Below are positions 45,356 through 54,315 of a DNA stretch of 64,000 nucleotides, in pieces; within the stretch, counting starts at the first letter, position 1; every line of letters begins with the position of its first letter. The notes below the pieces were generated by a model that did no database searches, was not told the DNA's origin, and worked only from the letters and a program-made list of their open reading frames with translations. Location: assembly GCA_963768765.1 (NCBI GenBank), contig CAVYJK010000032.1:124001-188000 (forward strand), in the 5' to 3' direction. This stretch comes from DASWLF01 sp963768765. GTDB lineage: Bacteria > Desulfobacterota > Desulfobaccia > Desulfobaccales > 0-14-0-80-60-11. Both the position numbers and the translations under genes were made by a program.

Positions 45356-46714
45356 TCAATTCAACTGGATTTCCAGGGTTTGGGCCAGTTCCCGGACCAC
45401 CTGTTCGATGAACCCCTGATCCTCGCCTTCCGCCATGATGCGCAGCTTGGGCTCGGTGCCGGAGTAGCGCACCAGCAACCTTCCCTTGGCCCCCAGACAT
45501 CTCTCGGCCTTATGAATGGCCAGACGGGCCTGAGGGAGGGTTTTCAGGTCCTTTTTCTCCTTCACCCTGATATTGAGCAGAACCTGGGGATAGGTCTCCA
45601 TGAAGCCGGCCAGGTCCGCCAGGGGTTTGTCCTCCCGGAGCATCACCGCCAGGAGTCTCAGGGCCGTGAGGATGCCGTCCCCGGTGGTGGTGTGGTTCAG
45701 GAAGACCAGATGGCCGGACTGCTCGCCCCCCAGGTTGTAGCCCCCTTTGAGCATGGCTTCCAAGACGTAACGGTCTCCCACCGGGGCCCGCAGCAGATGG
45801 ATGCCCTGTTCCTTCAAGGCCACTTCCAGGCCCAGGTTGGACATGACCGTGGCCACCACGGTCTTACGGTGCAACCGCTCCCGGCGGTGCATATCCAGGG
45901 CGCAGATGCCCAGGATGTGGTCGCCGTCCACGATCTTACCGGTATGGTCCACCATGATGACCCGATCGCCGTCGCCGTCGAAGGCCACCCCCAGGTCGGC
46001 CTTCTCCCTTTTCACCAGGGTGGCCATGCCCTCAGGGTGGGTGGCGCCGCATTTGTGGTTGATGTTCTTGCCGTTGGGCCGCACCCCGATGGAGATGATC
46101 TCCGCCCCCAGTTCGCTGAAGACCTCCGGGGCTACCCGGTAGGTGGCGCCGTGGGCGCAGTCCATCACGATCTTGAGCCCGTCCAGCTCCAGTTCTTTGG
46201 GGAAGGTGCCCTTAAGAAAAGAAATGTAGCGGCCCCGGGCGTCGTCGATGCGAAACGCCTGACCGATCTCCATGGCCGTGGGGCGGGTTTCCTCCACGCC
46301 CTGACTGGTCATCAGCATCTCAATGTGGGCCTCGATCTCGTCGGGCAGCTTGAAACCGTCGCCTTTGAAGATTTTAATGCCATTGTCCTGGTAAGGATTG
46401 TGGGAAGCGGAAATGACCACCCCGGCGTCGGCCCGCATGGAGGAGGTGATATAAGCGATCCCCGGGGTCGGCAGCGGCCCCAGGAGCAGCACATCCACTC
46501 CCATGGAGCAGATGCCCGCGGTGATGGCATATTCCAGGAGGTAACCGGAGAGGCGGGTGTCTTTACCCACCACAATGCGGTGGCGCCCCGGCCCGTACTT
46601 GATGACATAGGCCAGGGCCCTTCCTAATTGCAGGGCCACTTCGGCGGTCATGGGGTAGACGTTGGCCACCCCCCGCACTCCATCGGTGCCGAACAGCTTG
46701 CGAGTATCCGTCAT
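45356..46714 (-). CDS. glmM: Phosphoglucosamine mutase
   Basis: 452 aa alpha-D-phosphohexomutase that makes glucosamine-1-phosphate for peptidoglycan and LPS. Start LFGTDGVRGVANVYPMTAEV, active-site phosphoserine in ISASHNPYQDNGIKIF, metal loop AFDGDGDRVIMVDHTG, sugar loop GGEQSGHL and the phosphate-binding RYSGTEPKLRIM are complete. Confidence 0.96.
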   Translation of the reverse strand: MTDTRKLFGTDGVRGVANVYPMTAEVALQLGRALAYVIKYGPGRHRIVVGKDTRLSGYLLEYAITAGICSMGVDVLLLGPLPTPGIAYITSSMRADAGVVISASHNPYQDNGIKIFKGDGFKLPDEIEAHIEMLMTSQGVEETRPTAMEIGQAFRIDDARGRYISFLKGTFPKELELDGLKIVMDCAHGATYRVAPEVFSELGAEIISIGVRPNGKNINHKCGATHPEGMATLVKREKADLGVAFDGDGDRVIMVDHTGKIVDGDHILGICALDMHRRERLHRKTVVATVMSNLGLEVALKEQGIHLLRAPVGDRYVLEAMLKGGYNLGGEQSGHLVFLNHTTTGDGILTALRLLAVMLREDKPLADLAGFMETYPQVLLNIRVKEKKDLKTLPQARLAIHKAERCLGAKGRLLVRYSGTEPKLRIMAEGEDQGFIEQVVRELAQTLEIQLN

Positions 46715-46828
46715 TTATACTGTAACTCCACTTAAGGTGGCTTTACTCATCCTTCATATCTTTAAATATTTACCACAATTGCCGGGAAATGACACCACCG
46801 GAAGATGGTTTATGGCCCGGCAACCGGC

Positions 46829-47035
46829 TCAAGCCTTTTCCTCCTGCCAGTGGATGCACTGGACCGGGCACTGGTCCATGGCCTCCTGGATGTCCGCCTC
46901 CGGGGCGCCGTGGGGGTTGATCACCTGGGAGTGCCCCAGGGCCTCGTCGAGGCGGAAGACCTCGGGGCAGACCTGCTCGCAGTTGCCGCAGGCGATGCAT
47001 TCGTCTTCATCGATCACCGGAATCCTTTTGCTCAT
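46829..47035 (-). CDS. Small ferredoxin (copy 1)
   Basis: 68 aa. One cluster motif CIACGNCEQVCPE plus a distant Cys (QCPVQCIHW), giving ligands for a [4Fe-4S] or [3Fe-4S] centre as in Desulfovibrio-type ferredoxins. Ribosome site AAAGGGACC. A near-identical paralogue lies 420 nt upstream (47452-47655). Confidence 0.9.
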   Translation of the reverse strand: MSKRIPVIDEDECIACGNCEQVCPEVFRLDEALGHSQVINPHGAPEADIQEAMDQCPVQCIHWQEEKA

Positions 47036-47451
47036 CTTGGTCCCTTTCCTTGCTGAATTCGACCCCTAAAGGAGTCCAACGTTATGCCCCTTAAGAACCG
47101 AGGCGCCGGAGCCCCTTCAGACCTGGCAAGGCCGCCGGCGCCGGTACCCCAATTTTAGCTCCATCTGCCTCTCTAGTGTTGTGTTTCATAAATAACCTAA
47201 CCATAAATCAAAGGGGCTCCCAGGCTCCGGGGGTTTTAAAGTCCCCCTTTGAAAAAGGGGGATATAGGGGGATTTTTAGACAGTTCTCATAAAATCCCCC
47301 CTTACCCCCCTTTGGTAAAGGGGGGTAAAAACCTCTTGTTAAGATGACGCATTAATTATGAAACGCCACACTTGGGGGAAAAATGCCAGTAAAAAGCCAA
47401 AGACCAGATTCGGAGAGCGCGGGAACCAAAGTCTCTCCTGGGGACCGCCCG
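47036..47451. other. Spacer with MITE-like element
   Basis: 47230-47335 is a second copy of the C/G-run palindrome element of 3985-4085 (CCCCCTTT..AAAGGGGG, GGGGGATTT..AAATCCCCCC). No gene in the rest. Confidence 0.6.
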
Positions 47452-47655
47452 CTACATCTCATCGGCCCAATGGATGCACTGCACCGGACAGGCGTCCATG
47501 GCCTCCTGGATCTTGTCTTCCGGCGCCCCCGTGGGGTTCATCACCTGGGCGAATCCCAGGCTTTCGTTCAGGGTGAACACCTCGGGGCAAATCTCCTCGC
47601 AGACGCCGCAGGCAATGCATTCATCCTCCACGATGAAGGGAACGTGGTCGGCCAT
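47452..47655 (-). CDS. Small ferredoxin (copy 2)
   Basis: 67 aa, about 65-70% identical to copy 1 by eye: CIACGVCEEICPEVFTLNES and ACPVQCIHWADEM. The shared pattern, including the Asp/Glu-rich N-terminus, shows a duplication with the intervening MITE-like element. Electron carrier for low-potential enzymes; partner unknown. Confidence 0.9.
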   Translation of the reverse strand: MADHVPFIVEDECIACGVCEEICPEVFTLNESLGFAQVMNPTGAPEDKIQEAMDACPVQCIHWADEM

Positions 47656-47764
47656 GGTAATCTCCGCTTCCGGTTAATTTAGGCGCCGCCAGACCGCCCG
47701 AGGGGATTGAGCAACCTATTAAAGTGGACCCAGACCCACAGTATCTTTCCATTTGGATGCTTTA

Positions 47765-47885
47765 TTCCCTCCCCCTTGAGGGGGGAGGGCTAGGGTGGGG
47801 GTGAGTCAATCTTAAAGATTTATGGCGCTAACCCCAGTCATTCACCCTCCCCCATGCCCCCCTCCCCTCAAGGGAGGGGGAGATT
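47765..47885. repeat. MITE-like CCCTCCCCC element, type 2, copy 2
   Basis: CCCTCCCCCTTGAGGGGGGAGGG..GGTGGGGGTGA and its inverse TCACCCTCCCCC..CCCTCCCCTCAAGGGAGGGGG form terminal inverted repeats. Same type as 32175-32290. Confidence 0.6.
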
Positions 47886-47980
47886 TGCAGACCGAGTATC
47901 TGTTAAGGAACTTATGGGACTGCATCCTGGGGCGATAATCTTAATCAGCGTGTATTCCTAATTAAAGCTTCTCCCAACCT

Positions 47981-48714
47981 TTAGGGATTCAACTCCATTT
48001 CCACCCGGTAGGTCTGGCCCTCCACGTCTTTGGTCAGCCGGAAGCCCAGGCGCCGCACCATGTCCAGCATGGGCTGGTTCTGGGCCAGGACTTCGCCATA
48101 CAGAAGTTTGACCCCCTGCTCCCGGGCAATGGGGATGACGCCCTCCACCAACTTGGGTCCCAGCCCTTGCCCTGCCAGGGGTCGGCCACGATCACCGCAA
48201 ATTCGGCAGAGGAACGGTCCGCGGCCATCACCAGGCGGCTCACCCCCAGCATGACCTCCGGGCCCGGCGGCTGGCCGATGGCCATAAGGCCGATCTCCCG
48301 GTCGTAGTCGTTCTGGGTGAAGCGGATGAGCATTTCATGGGTCCAATGCTTGATGAGCTTGAAGTACCGGAAATAGACGGTCTCCTCCGAGCATTTGGCC
48401 AGAAAGTCGCTTACCAGGGGCTCGTCTTCGGGCTTCATGGGGCGCAGCAGCACCGGGGTGCCGTCCCGCATCATCCAGTCGCTTTCGTACTGGTTGGGAT
48501 AGGGCGCAATGATGAGGTGTCGGGGGGCCGGCACCGTGGCCGGTTCAATGACCAGCCGGGCGTCCACCGCCACGAACCGGCCGCCGGTTACGAACAGGGG
48601 GTTGAGGTCCATCTCCACGATCTCGGGAAAGTCGGTGACCAGTCTAGGAAAGACCTTTTTAGCTGGTCCCAGGCAGCGGTTGGGTACCCCTGGAGGCAGA
48701 GCTGCGCTTTGCAT
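47981..48714 (-). pseudogene. Remnant of acyl-CoA synthetase/GNAT fusion
   Basis: Only the last ~240 residues of the large ADP-forming acetyl-CoA synthetase-GNAT protein (Pat-like) remain: PEIVEMDLNPLFV (end of the synthetase part), then VLLRPMKPEDEPLVSDFLAK and the GNAT core. The 5' part is missing: sequence upstream of 48660 does not match. A second fault, a missing G near 48169-48173, shifts the frame; corrected, it continues GLGPKLVEGVIPIAREQG.. to a stop at 47981. Both defects indicate a dead gene. Confidence 0.75.
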
Positions 48715-49052
48715 GAATCCTCCGAGAGGACAGACTTTCTACTAGACATCGAAGGTTGCCAAGCAGAGCGGGCCAAAATTGCGTTCCGAAGCAGGAGCTT
48801 CGGGAAACGAGGTAACTTTCAGAACCCTGTTTAGGAAGCACTGACATTCTGAGCGAAGCGAGAACTCGGATTCGTTTAGTTATCATAATCCGCCCAAGTC
48901 AGACTTTGAGAAAGGGGGATTTTAAGGCGTCTAAAACCCAGATGAAGAGTCGAACATGTTCTGTTCCAAATGATGGAGCTGCACAGCGCGGCGCTCAGGG
49001 TGAAAACAATCGGGTCTGGTCCTCTGATTCCCGAAATAGTGGAGCAGGCTTG
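48715..49052. other. Spacer next to the gene remnant
   Basis: No gene. A partial copy of the dispersed TGACATTCTGAGCGAAGCG element lies at 48841-48862, at the broken end of the synthetase remnant. Confidence 0.4.
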
Positions 49053-49754
49053 CTAGGCGCCGCGGGCAAGGCATGGCGCCTGGAGGGCCGCCCCGCCATA
49101 GAAAACCGTCACCCGGTGCCGGCCCGGCCCGGTGCGGCCCCGGGCCGGGTGGCTCAGGGCCGGGGATACCCGGTGGGGCAGGCTCTGCCAGTCCGCCGCC
49201 GCGCCGGTGGCGCCGCCGCCGGCCTCCCCGATAAAGATAAGATAATGCAGGAAAGGCGCCTGGCAAATACCGGCCATGGACTGCCCGGCAGGCGGCCAGG
49301 CATAGAGCACCACCTGGGGCCGGAACTCGAAGACCGCGGTGCCGGCCTCCCCCCGCTCCACCCGGGGGTGCACCGGCAGTTCAGAGACGAACTCGCCGTC
49401 GCCCCGGTCCACGGCCTTGAAGGCGATGCCGGCGCTCTCACATAGCGGCGCCAAAGCCGCGGTGAGGTAACCCCGCCCGGCCCCGGCTTCCAGGACCCGG
49501 CTCACCCTGAGGAGCCGGAGATACCGCAGCAGCTTGGGCACCCATTCCCGGGACGGGAAAAAATAGACGCCGGTGGCGCCCGAGACGGCCATGAGCCAGG
49601 CCGCCGGGTCCGGCGCCCGGCCCAAGAGCTCCAGCCAGCGGGCCTCGGGCAGCAGATGCTCCAGGGGGCCCTCCCCCGGGGTCGGCAGGCGCACCAGGCT
49701 CCGGGCGAAACCCTCGAACTGCCGGTGCTGGCGAAAGTTCTCCGAAGGCTGCAA
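49053..49754 (-). CDS. Methyltransferase-like protein
   Basis: 233 aa. A SAM-binding-type motif VLEAGAGRGYLTAALAPLC (about residues 90-110) and Rossmann-like spacing suggest a class I methyltransferase; later motifs are weak and the C-terminal ~40 residues are low-complexity, so the 3' end may be altered. Stands alone between the gene remnant and the divergent pst operon. Confidence 0.55.
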   Translation of the reverse strand: MQPSENFRQHRQFEGFARSLVRLPTPGEGPLEHLLPEARWLELLGRAPDPAAWLMAVSGATGVYFFPSREWVPKLLRYLRLLRVSRVLEAGAGRGYLTAALAPLCESAGIAFKAVDRGDGEFVSELPVHPRVERGEAGTAVFEFRPQVVLYAWPPAGQSMAGICQAPFLHYLIFIGEAGGGATGAAADWQSLPHRVSPALSHPARGRTGPGRHRVTVFYGGAALQAPCLARGA

Positions 49755-49988
49755 GTAATCCTTGACCTCAAATTAAGAATAACGATTTTGGGTTCAAAAA
49801 AGATGACCGTGCAAGTCCCTCACAGCATAATAATTTCTATCCCTTTATTCCGCCACAGGATTTTCCGGCGGCCAAACAATTCCCGGCAAGCGCGACGGGA
49901 CCTATTTAGGCTTGAAGTTTCCGGCATTTTTGGAATAATAGAAACGATATTCTCAGGATTTTTCTAAAATTACCTCGATTTCGGGCCC

Positions 49989-50888
49989 ATGTCGAATCCC
50001 AGCAAAATCGGAAAAGCACCCATAGGCCCATGTCTCGATTCCCCGGGGGGCTCTCCCGGACATTCCTGCCCCGCCGGAACCCAGGGCTGGCGGCTGGCAG
50101 CCTGGGCCGTCATCTTCATCCTGGGGACCGTCTTCCTGGCCGGCGGGTGCAACTCCGAGGTCTCCAGCCGGCCCTTGAGCGTGGCGGGTTCCACGTCGGT
50201 GCAGCCCTTTGCCGAAAAACTGGCAGAAGTCTATATGCACCAACACCCCAAGTGCCGCATCGACGTGCAGGGCGGCGGCTCCAGCGCCGGCATCTATGCC
50301 GCCGAGCACGGCGCCGCCGACCTGGGGACCTCATCCCGGGAGCTATTGGGTAACGAGAAGAAGCTGGTGGAGATTCCCATCGCCTATGACGGCATCGCCA
50401 TCATCGTTCATCCCTCCAATCCCCTGACCAACATCAGCGTCGAGGAAATCCGGCAGATCTTCATCGGGGCGGCGACCAACTGGCGGGCCTTGGGCCTGCC
50501 GGCCCACGAAATCGATATCATCACCAGGGAGGAAGGCTCCGGCACCCGGGAAGCCTTCGAACACCTGGTCATGGCCAAGCACGAAATCACTCCCATGGCC
50601 CTGGTGCAGGACTCCAACGGCTCGGTGCGGGAGATCGTGGCCGGCGACCCCTACTCCATCGGCTACATCTCCGCCGGCCTGGTGGACAAGCGGGTCAAGG
50701 CCCTGGCCATCAACGGCGTCATGCCCACCGTGGCAAATATCAAAAGCCACGATTATAAGCTGGTGCGCCGGTTTCTGATGGTGAGCCGCATCCCGCCCGC
50801 CGGCCTCTGCAAGGACTTCACCGATTTCGTCCTGAGTCCCAAGGGCCAACAGATCCTGGAAAACGAAGGCCTGGTGGGAGTTAAGTGA
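49989..50888 (+). CDS. pstS: Phosphate-binding protein PstS
   Basis: 299 aa periplasmic lipoprotein; lipobox FLAGGCN after a hydrophobic stretch (an unusually long N-region of ~35 residues precedes it). The PstS pattern is present: GSTSVQPFAEKLAEVY, VQGGGSSAGIYAAEHGAADLGTSSREL (two parts), and REEGSGTREAFEHLV. It starts the pst operon and overlaps pstC by one base (TGATG). No Pho box was recognised upstream. Confidence 0.9.
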   Translation: MSNPSKIGKAPIGPCLDSPGGSPGHSCPAGTQGWRLAAWAVIFILGTVFLAGGCNSEVSSRPLSVAGSTSVQPFAEKLAEVYMHQHPKCRIDVQGGGSSAGIYAAEHGAADLGTSSRELLGNEKKLVEIPIAYDGIAIIVHPSNPLTNISVEEIRQIFIGAATNWRALGLPAHEIDIITREEGSGTREAFEHLVMAKHEITPMALVQDSNGSVREIVAGDPYSIGYISAGLVDKRVKALAINGVMPTVANIKSHDYKLVRRFLMVSRIPPAGLCKDFTDFVLSPKGQQILENEGLVGVK

Positions 50889-51727
50889 TGCAGCGGGAAA
50901 AATTCATCGAACGGGTCCTGCTGCTCCTGGCCCTGTCTTCCATCACCTCGCTGGCCCTCATCACCTTCTTCATCTTCTGGGAGGGCTTCCCCCTCATCCT
51001 CCATACGGGGCTGGGAAATTTCATCGCCTCGGCCCACTGGGCCCCCACCAAGGGCCATTTCGGCATCCTGGCCATGATCGTCTCCTCCATCCTGGTGACC
51101 CTGGGGGCCATGGTCCTGGGGGTGCCCCTGGGACTGAGCTGCGCCATCGTCCTGGCGGAGTTTTCCCCCCAGCCCCTGAAGCTGGTGCTGAAACCCGCCC
51201 TGGAGCTCCTGGCCGGCATCCCTTCGGTGGTGTACGGCTTCCTGGGGGTGGTCTGGCTGGTGCCCCTGATCCGCAACCATCTGGGCGGCCCCGGCCTCTC
51301 TTTGCTGGCCGCCGCGGTGATCCTGGGGATCATGATCCTGCCCACGGTGATCAGCATCTCCATCGACGCCTTGAGCGCGGTGCCGGACATCTACCGGGAA
51401 GGGTCCATCGCCCTGGGGGCCACCCTGTGGCAGACGGTGCGCCGGGTGGTGCTGCCGGCCGCCTCCTCCGGCATCATCACCGCGATAATCCTGGGCATGG
51501 GTCGGGCCATCGGCGAGACCATGGCAGTGATCATGGTGGCGGGCAACGCCCTCAAGCTCCCCACCTCCATCCTGGACCCGGTGCGCACCCTCACCAGCAA
51601 CATCGCCCTGGAGCTGGGCTACGCCTCCGGCCGGCACCGGGAGGCCCTCTTCGCCACCGGCATCGTCTTGTTCATCATCATCATGATCCTGAATCTGAGC
51701 GCCACTCTCATCACCCGGCGGAGGTAA
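50888..51727 (+). CDS. pstC: Phosphate ABC permease PstC
   Basis: 279 aa with six membrane spans. ATG 50888 overlaps the pstS stop; a GTG 3 nt upstream is also possible. The inner-membrane permease signature is present (SIDALSAVPDIYREGSIALGA, GRAIGETMAVIMVAGNAL). Coupled with pstA. Confidence 0.93.
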   Translation: MQREKFIERVLLLLALSSITSLALITFFIFWEGFPLILHTGLGNFIASAHWAPTKGHFGILAMIVSSILVTLGAMVLGVPLGLSCAIVLAEFSPQPLKLVLKPALELLAGIPSVVYGFLGVVWLVPLIRNHLGGPGLSLLAAAVILGIMILPTVISISIDALSAVPDIYREGSIALGATLWQTVRRVVLPAASSGIITAIILGMGRAIGETMAVIMVAGNALKLPTSILDPVRTLTSNIALELGYASGRHREALFATGIVLFIIIMILNLSATLITRRR

Positions 51728-51734
51728 GAAGTCC

Positions 51735-52571
51735 GTGCGTCTTTCCCCGCAACTGGTCGAACGCCTGGTCAAGACCCTGCTCTGGGCCCTCACCGGCTTC
51801 ACCCTGTTGATCCTGATCTTCATCATCGTGGACATTTCGGTGAAGGGCCTGCCCCAGGTGACCCCCATGTTCCTGTTCTCCGAACCCCAGGACATGGGCC
51901 GCCACGGGGGGGTGTTCTCCACCATCGTGGCCACCGCCTACATCACGATGCTGGCCATCCTGCTGGCGTCACCCCTGGGGGTGGGCACCGCCATCTATCT
52001 GACGGAGTACACCCGGGAGGGTTGGGCCACCAGGGTCATCCGCTTCGGGTCCGAATGCCTGGCCGGGGTTCCTTCCATTATCCTGGGACTGTTCGGTTTC
52101 GTCCTGTTCGTGCTGAAGCTGGGGTTCGGCTGGTCGGTGCTCTCCGGGGCCCTGACCCTGGCCATCATGGTGCTGCCCATCATCATCCGCACCTCGGAGG
52201 AGGCCATCAAGGCGGTGCCCCAGGAATACCGCCAGGCCTGCTACTCCCTGGGGATGAGCCAGTGGCAGACCGTGACCCGCATCGTGCTCCCCAGCGCCCT
52301 GCCGGGGATCACCACCGGCATCATGCTGAGCGTGGGCCGCTCCCTGGGAGAGACCGCGGTGCTGCTGTTCACCGCCGGGGCGGCCCTGCGCACCCCCGTG
52401 TCGCTGTTCGATTCCGGCCGCACCATGGCGGTGCACTTTTACATCCTGGCCCGGGAGGGCATCTCCATGCCCAACGCCTACGGCACCGCCGCGGTGCTGG
52501 TGATCTCCATCCTGCTCATCAATTTGGTGGCCTACACCCTGATGCAGCGCCTCATGCGGCGGTATTCGTGA
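51735..52571 (+). CDS. pstA: Phosphate ABC permease PstA
   Basis: 278 aa, GTG start. Six spans; EEAIKAVPQEYRQACYSLGM and GRSLGETAVLLFTAGAALRT mark the cytoplasmic coupling region. It follows pstC by 7 nt. The ATPase genes come only after a ~1-kb insertion of unrelated, AT-rich DNA. Confidence 0.93.
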   Translation: MRLSPQLVERLVKTLLWALTGFTLLILIFIIVDISVKGLPQVTPMFLFSEPQDMGRHGGVFSTIVATAYITMLAILLASPLGVGTAIYLTEYTREGWATRVIRFGSECLAGVPSIILGLFGFVLFVLKLGFGWSVLSGALTLAIMVLPIIIRTSEEAIKAVPQEYRQACYSLGMSQWQTVTRIVLPSALPGITTGIMLSVGRSLGETAVLLFTAGAALRTPVSLFDSGRTMAVHFYILAREGISMPNAYGTAAVLVISILLINLVAYTLMQRLMRRYS

Positions 52572-52630
52572 AATAATATTTGTTATTATTCATAAAACGA
52601 TTCACATAGGATTGGGAGGTTTAAAAACCG

Positions 52631-52864
52631 ATGAAATGGGCTAATTTGATAGCTCTAATTCTGGATCTGATTGGTTTTGTATTTATCTCCTGGTATCTCT
52701 TTTCTATTCCAAAGCCCTTAGCATTTTTATTTGATTCGCCATATGGAATAAGGACAGATCTCCAACCAATAGCTGATGCAATTAATATGATTACAAGAGA
52801 TTTTGGCCTTATTTATAAAATGCGCTTTGGATTCTTCATTCTAATCTCTAGTCAAATATTATAA
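52631..52864 (+). CDS. Small AT-rich membrane protein
   Basis: 77 aa. An N-terminal span (LIALILDLIGFVFISWYLF) and a hydrophobic C-terminus. Ribosome site GGGAGGT. No family recognised; base composition differs strongly from pstA/pstB, indicating foreign origin with the RAYT nearby. Confidence 0.5.
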   Translation: MKWANLIALILDLIGFVFISWYLFSIPKPLAFLFDSPYGIRTDLQPIADAINMITRDFGLIYKMRFGFFILISSQIL

Positions 52865-52970
52865 TTTGGGATATGGTATTATGACTGTTTAAAAACAAAT
52901 TAAACAGATATAGCCGTCATCGACTTGCTCTTCATTTCTATGCGGCTTAAGATCAGCTTGACTTATTATT

Positions 52971-52996
52971 GGTGGGGCAGGCCTCCGTGCCTGCCC
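52971..52996. repeat. REP palindrome upstream of RAYT
   Basis: GGTGGGGCAGGCCTCCGTGC CTGCCC. Internally palindromic (GGCAGGC/GCCTGCC) and inverted relative to the copy at 53470-53494, from which it differs at two of 25 positions. Confidence 0.7.
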
Positions 52997-53014
52997 TCAA
53001 AAAGGTTTTGCTGA

Positions 53015-53539
53015 GTGAGAAAAGAGGAACTTGTTATTTATAGGCGCAGGCTTCCTCATTGGCGGCTGGAAGGTTCCGTCTATTTCGTAACCTGGCGCCT
53101 CCACCCCTCGCAATATGAATTACGCCCCGAGGAAAAAAATATTATAACTGAGGCCGTTAAACATTTCGATGATAATAGATATGATTTGTTAGCCTATGTC
53201 GTTATGCACGATCACGTTCATGTGTTGATAAAACCTGACAAGAAATACCCACTTTCGAATCTGGTACACTCATGGAAATCTTTTACGGCTAATCGGCTCC
53301 AACTAAAATTTAATCGACTAAAGAGCTTATGGCAGGATGAATATTTTGATCGCATCGTTCGAGATGAAGAAGAGTTGATAGAAAAGGTCCAATATATCAT
53401 CAATAATCCCTTTAATGTTTGGCCTGATATTAAAGAGTATCAATGGGTTGGTGGAAAGCTGATTGAAGAGGCGGGCACGGAGGCCCGCCCCACCGGAATG
53501 ACCACACCTCCCACTGCCACGGAGCCCCCGGGCTCCTAA
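53015..53539 (+). CDS. REP-associated tyrosine transposase (RAYT)
   Basis: 174 aa Y1-transposase of the IS200/RAYT group. The HUH motif is HDHVHVL, the catalytic Tyr region is EKVQYIINNPF, and PHWRLEGSVYFVTWRL and WQDEYFDRIVRD are family blocks. RAYTs spread REP palindromes rather than themselves. It lies inside the pst operon, between pstA and the first pstB, with a REP palindrome at each end. Start GTG 53015 is the best available. Confidence 0.9.
   Translation: MRKEELVIYRRRLPHWRLEGSVYFVTWRLHPSQYELRPEEKNIITEAVKHFDDNRYDLLAYVVMHDHVHVLIKPDKKYPLSNLVHSWKSFTANRLQLKFNRLKSLWQDEYFDRIVRDEEELIEKVQYIINNPFNVWPDIKEYQWVGGKLIEEAGTEARPTGMTTPPTATEPPGS
53470..53494. repeat. REP palindrome at the 3' end of RAYT
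   Basis: GGCGGGCACGGAGGCCCGCC CCACC, inverted relative to 52971-52996; it is inside the last codons of the transposase (TEARPTG). Confidence 0.7.
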
Positions 53540-53547
53540 GGATTTGC

Positions 53548-54315
53548 ATGACTTCTGAACCCCCGTACAAGATCCGCATCGAGAACCTGTCCTTCTATTA
53601 CGGCGATTTTCAGGCCCTGGACGACATCAACTTGGAGATCCGCCCCCGGGAGGTCTTCGGCCTCATGGGGCCGGCCAAGAGTGGCAAGAGCACCCTGCTC
53701 CGGGTCTTGAACCGCATGTCGGATCTCGTCCCCGGGGTGCGCCTCACCGGCCGCGTCTGGCTGGACGACGAGGATATCCTGGCGCCGGACTGCGACGTGG
53801 TGAGACTGCGCCGCCGGGTGGGCCTGGTCCTGAGCAAGCCGGTGCCCCTGCCCCGCTCCATCACCGAAAACCTCACCCTGGCCCCCCGCCTGGCCGGCAA
53901 AAAGGACCGGCAGGAACTGGAAGCCCTGATGGAGCAGAGCCTCAAGGCGGCCCAGCTGTGGGAGGAAGTCAAGGACCGGCTGAAGGACTCTGCCCTGAAG
54001 CTCTCCGGCGGTCAGCAGCAGCGCCTCTGCCTGGCCCGCACCCTGGCCATGGAGCCCGAAGTCATCCTGCTGGATGAGCCCACCAGCGGTCTCGACCCCA
54101 TTTCCACCGCCAAGATCGAAGAAACCTTGTCCCAACTGAAAAAGAGTTATACTATCATCCTGGTGAGCAACAACACCAAGCAGATCGCCCGGGCCACGGA
54201 CCGGGTGGCCTTTCTGCTGATGAGCCAGATCATCGAGATCGGCGACACCCACCGGGTCTTCACCGTGCCCCAAGATAAACGCACCGATGACTACATCTCC
54301 GGACGCTTTGGATAA
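53548..54315 (+). CDS. pstB1: PstB-type ATPase 1 (degenerate Q- and H-loops)
   Basis: 255 aa phosphate-ABC ATPase. Walker A GPAKSGKST (41-49), signature LSGGQ (152-156) and Walker B VILLDEP (172-178) are intact. But the Q-loop glutamine of PstB (VGMVFQKP) is serine here (VGLVLSKP, Ser96) and the switch histidine (VTHN) is asparagine (VSNN, Asn208). These changes are in sequence where the second PstB is normal. It overlaps pstB2 by 29 nt, so the two are made together. No phoU follows. Confidence 0.88.
   Translation: MTSEPPYKIRIENLSFYYGDFQALDDINLEIRPREVFGLMGPAKSGKSTLLRVLNRMSDLVPGVRLTGRVWLDDEDILAPDCDVVRLRRRVGLVLSKPVPLPRSITENLTLAPRLAGKKDRQELEALMEQSLKAAQLWEEVKDRLKDSALKLSGGQQQRLCLARTLAMEPEVILLDEPTSGLDPISTAKIEETLSQLKKSYTIILVSNNTKQIARATDRVAFLLMSQIIEIGDTHRVFTVPQDKRTDDYISGRFG

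Noticed and set aside
3985..47885. MITE-like C/G-run elements as insertion sequences
   Set aside because: No transposase, no target duplications could be shown; they are reported only as palindromic repeats.
49755..49988. Pho box upstream of pstS
   Set aside because: No CTGTCAT-type direct repeats were found; regulation cannot be read from the sequence.
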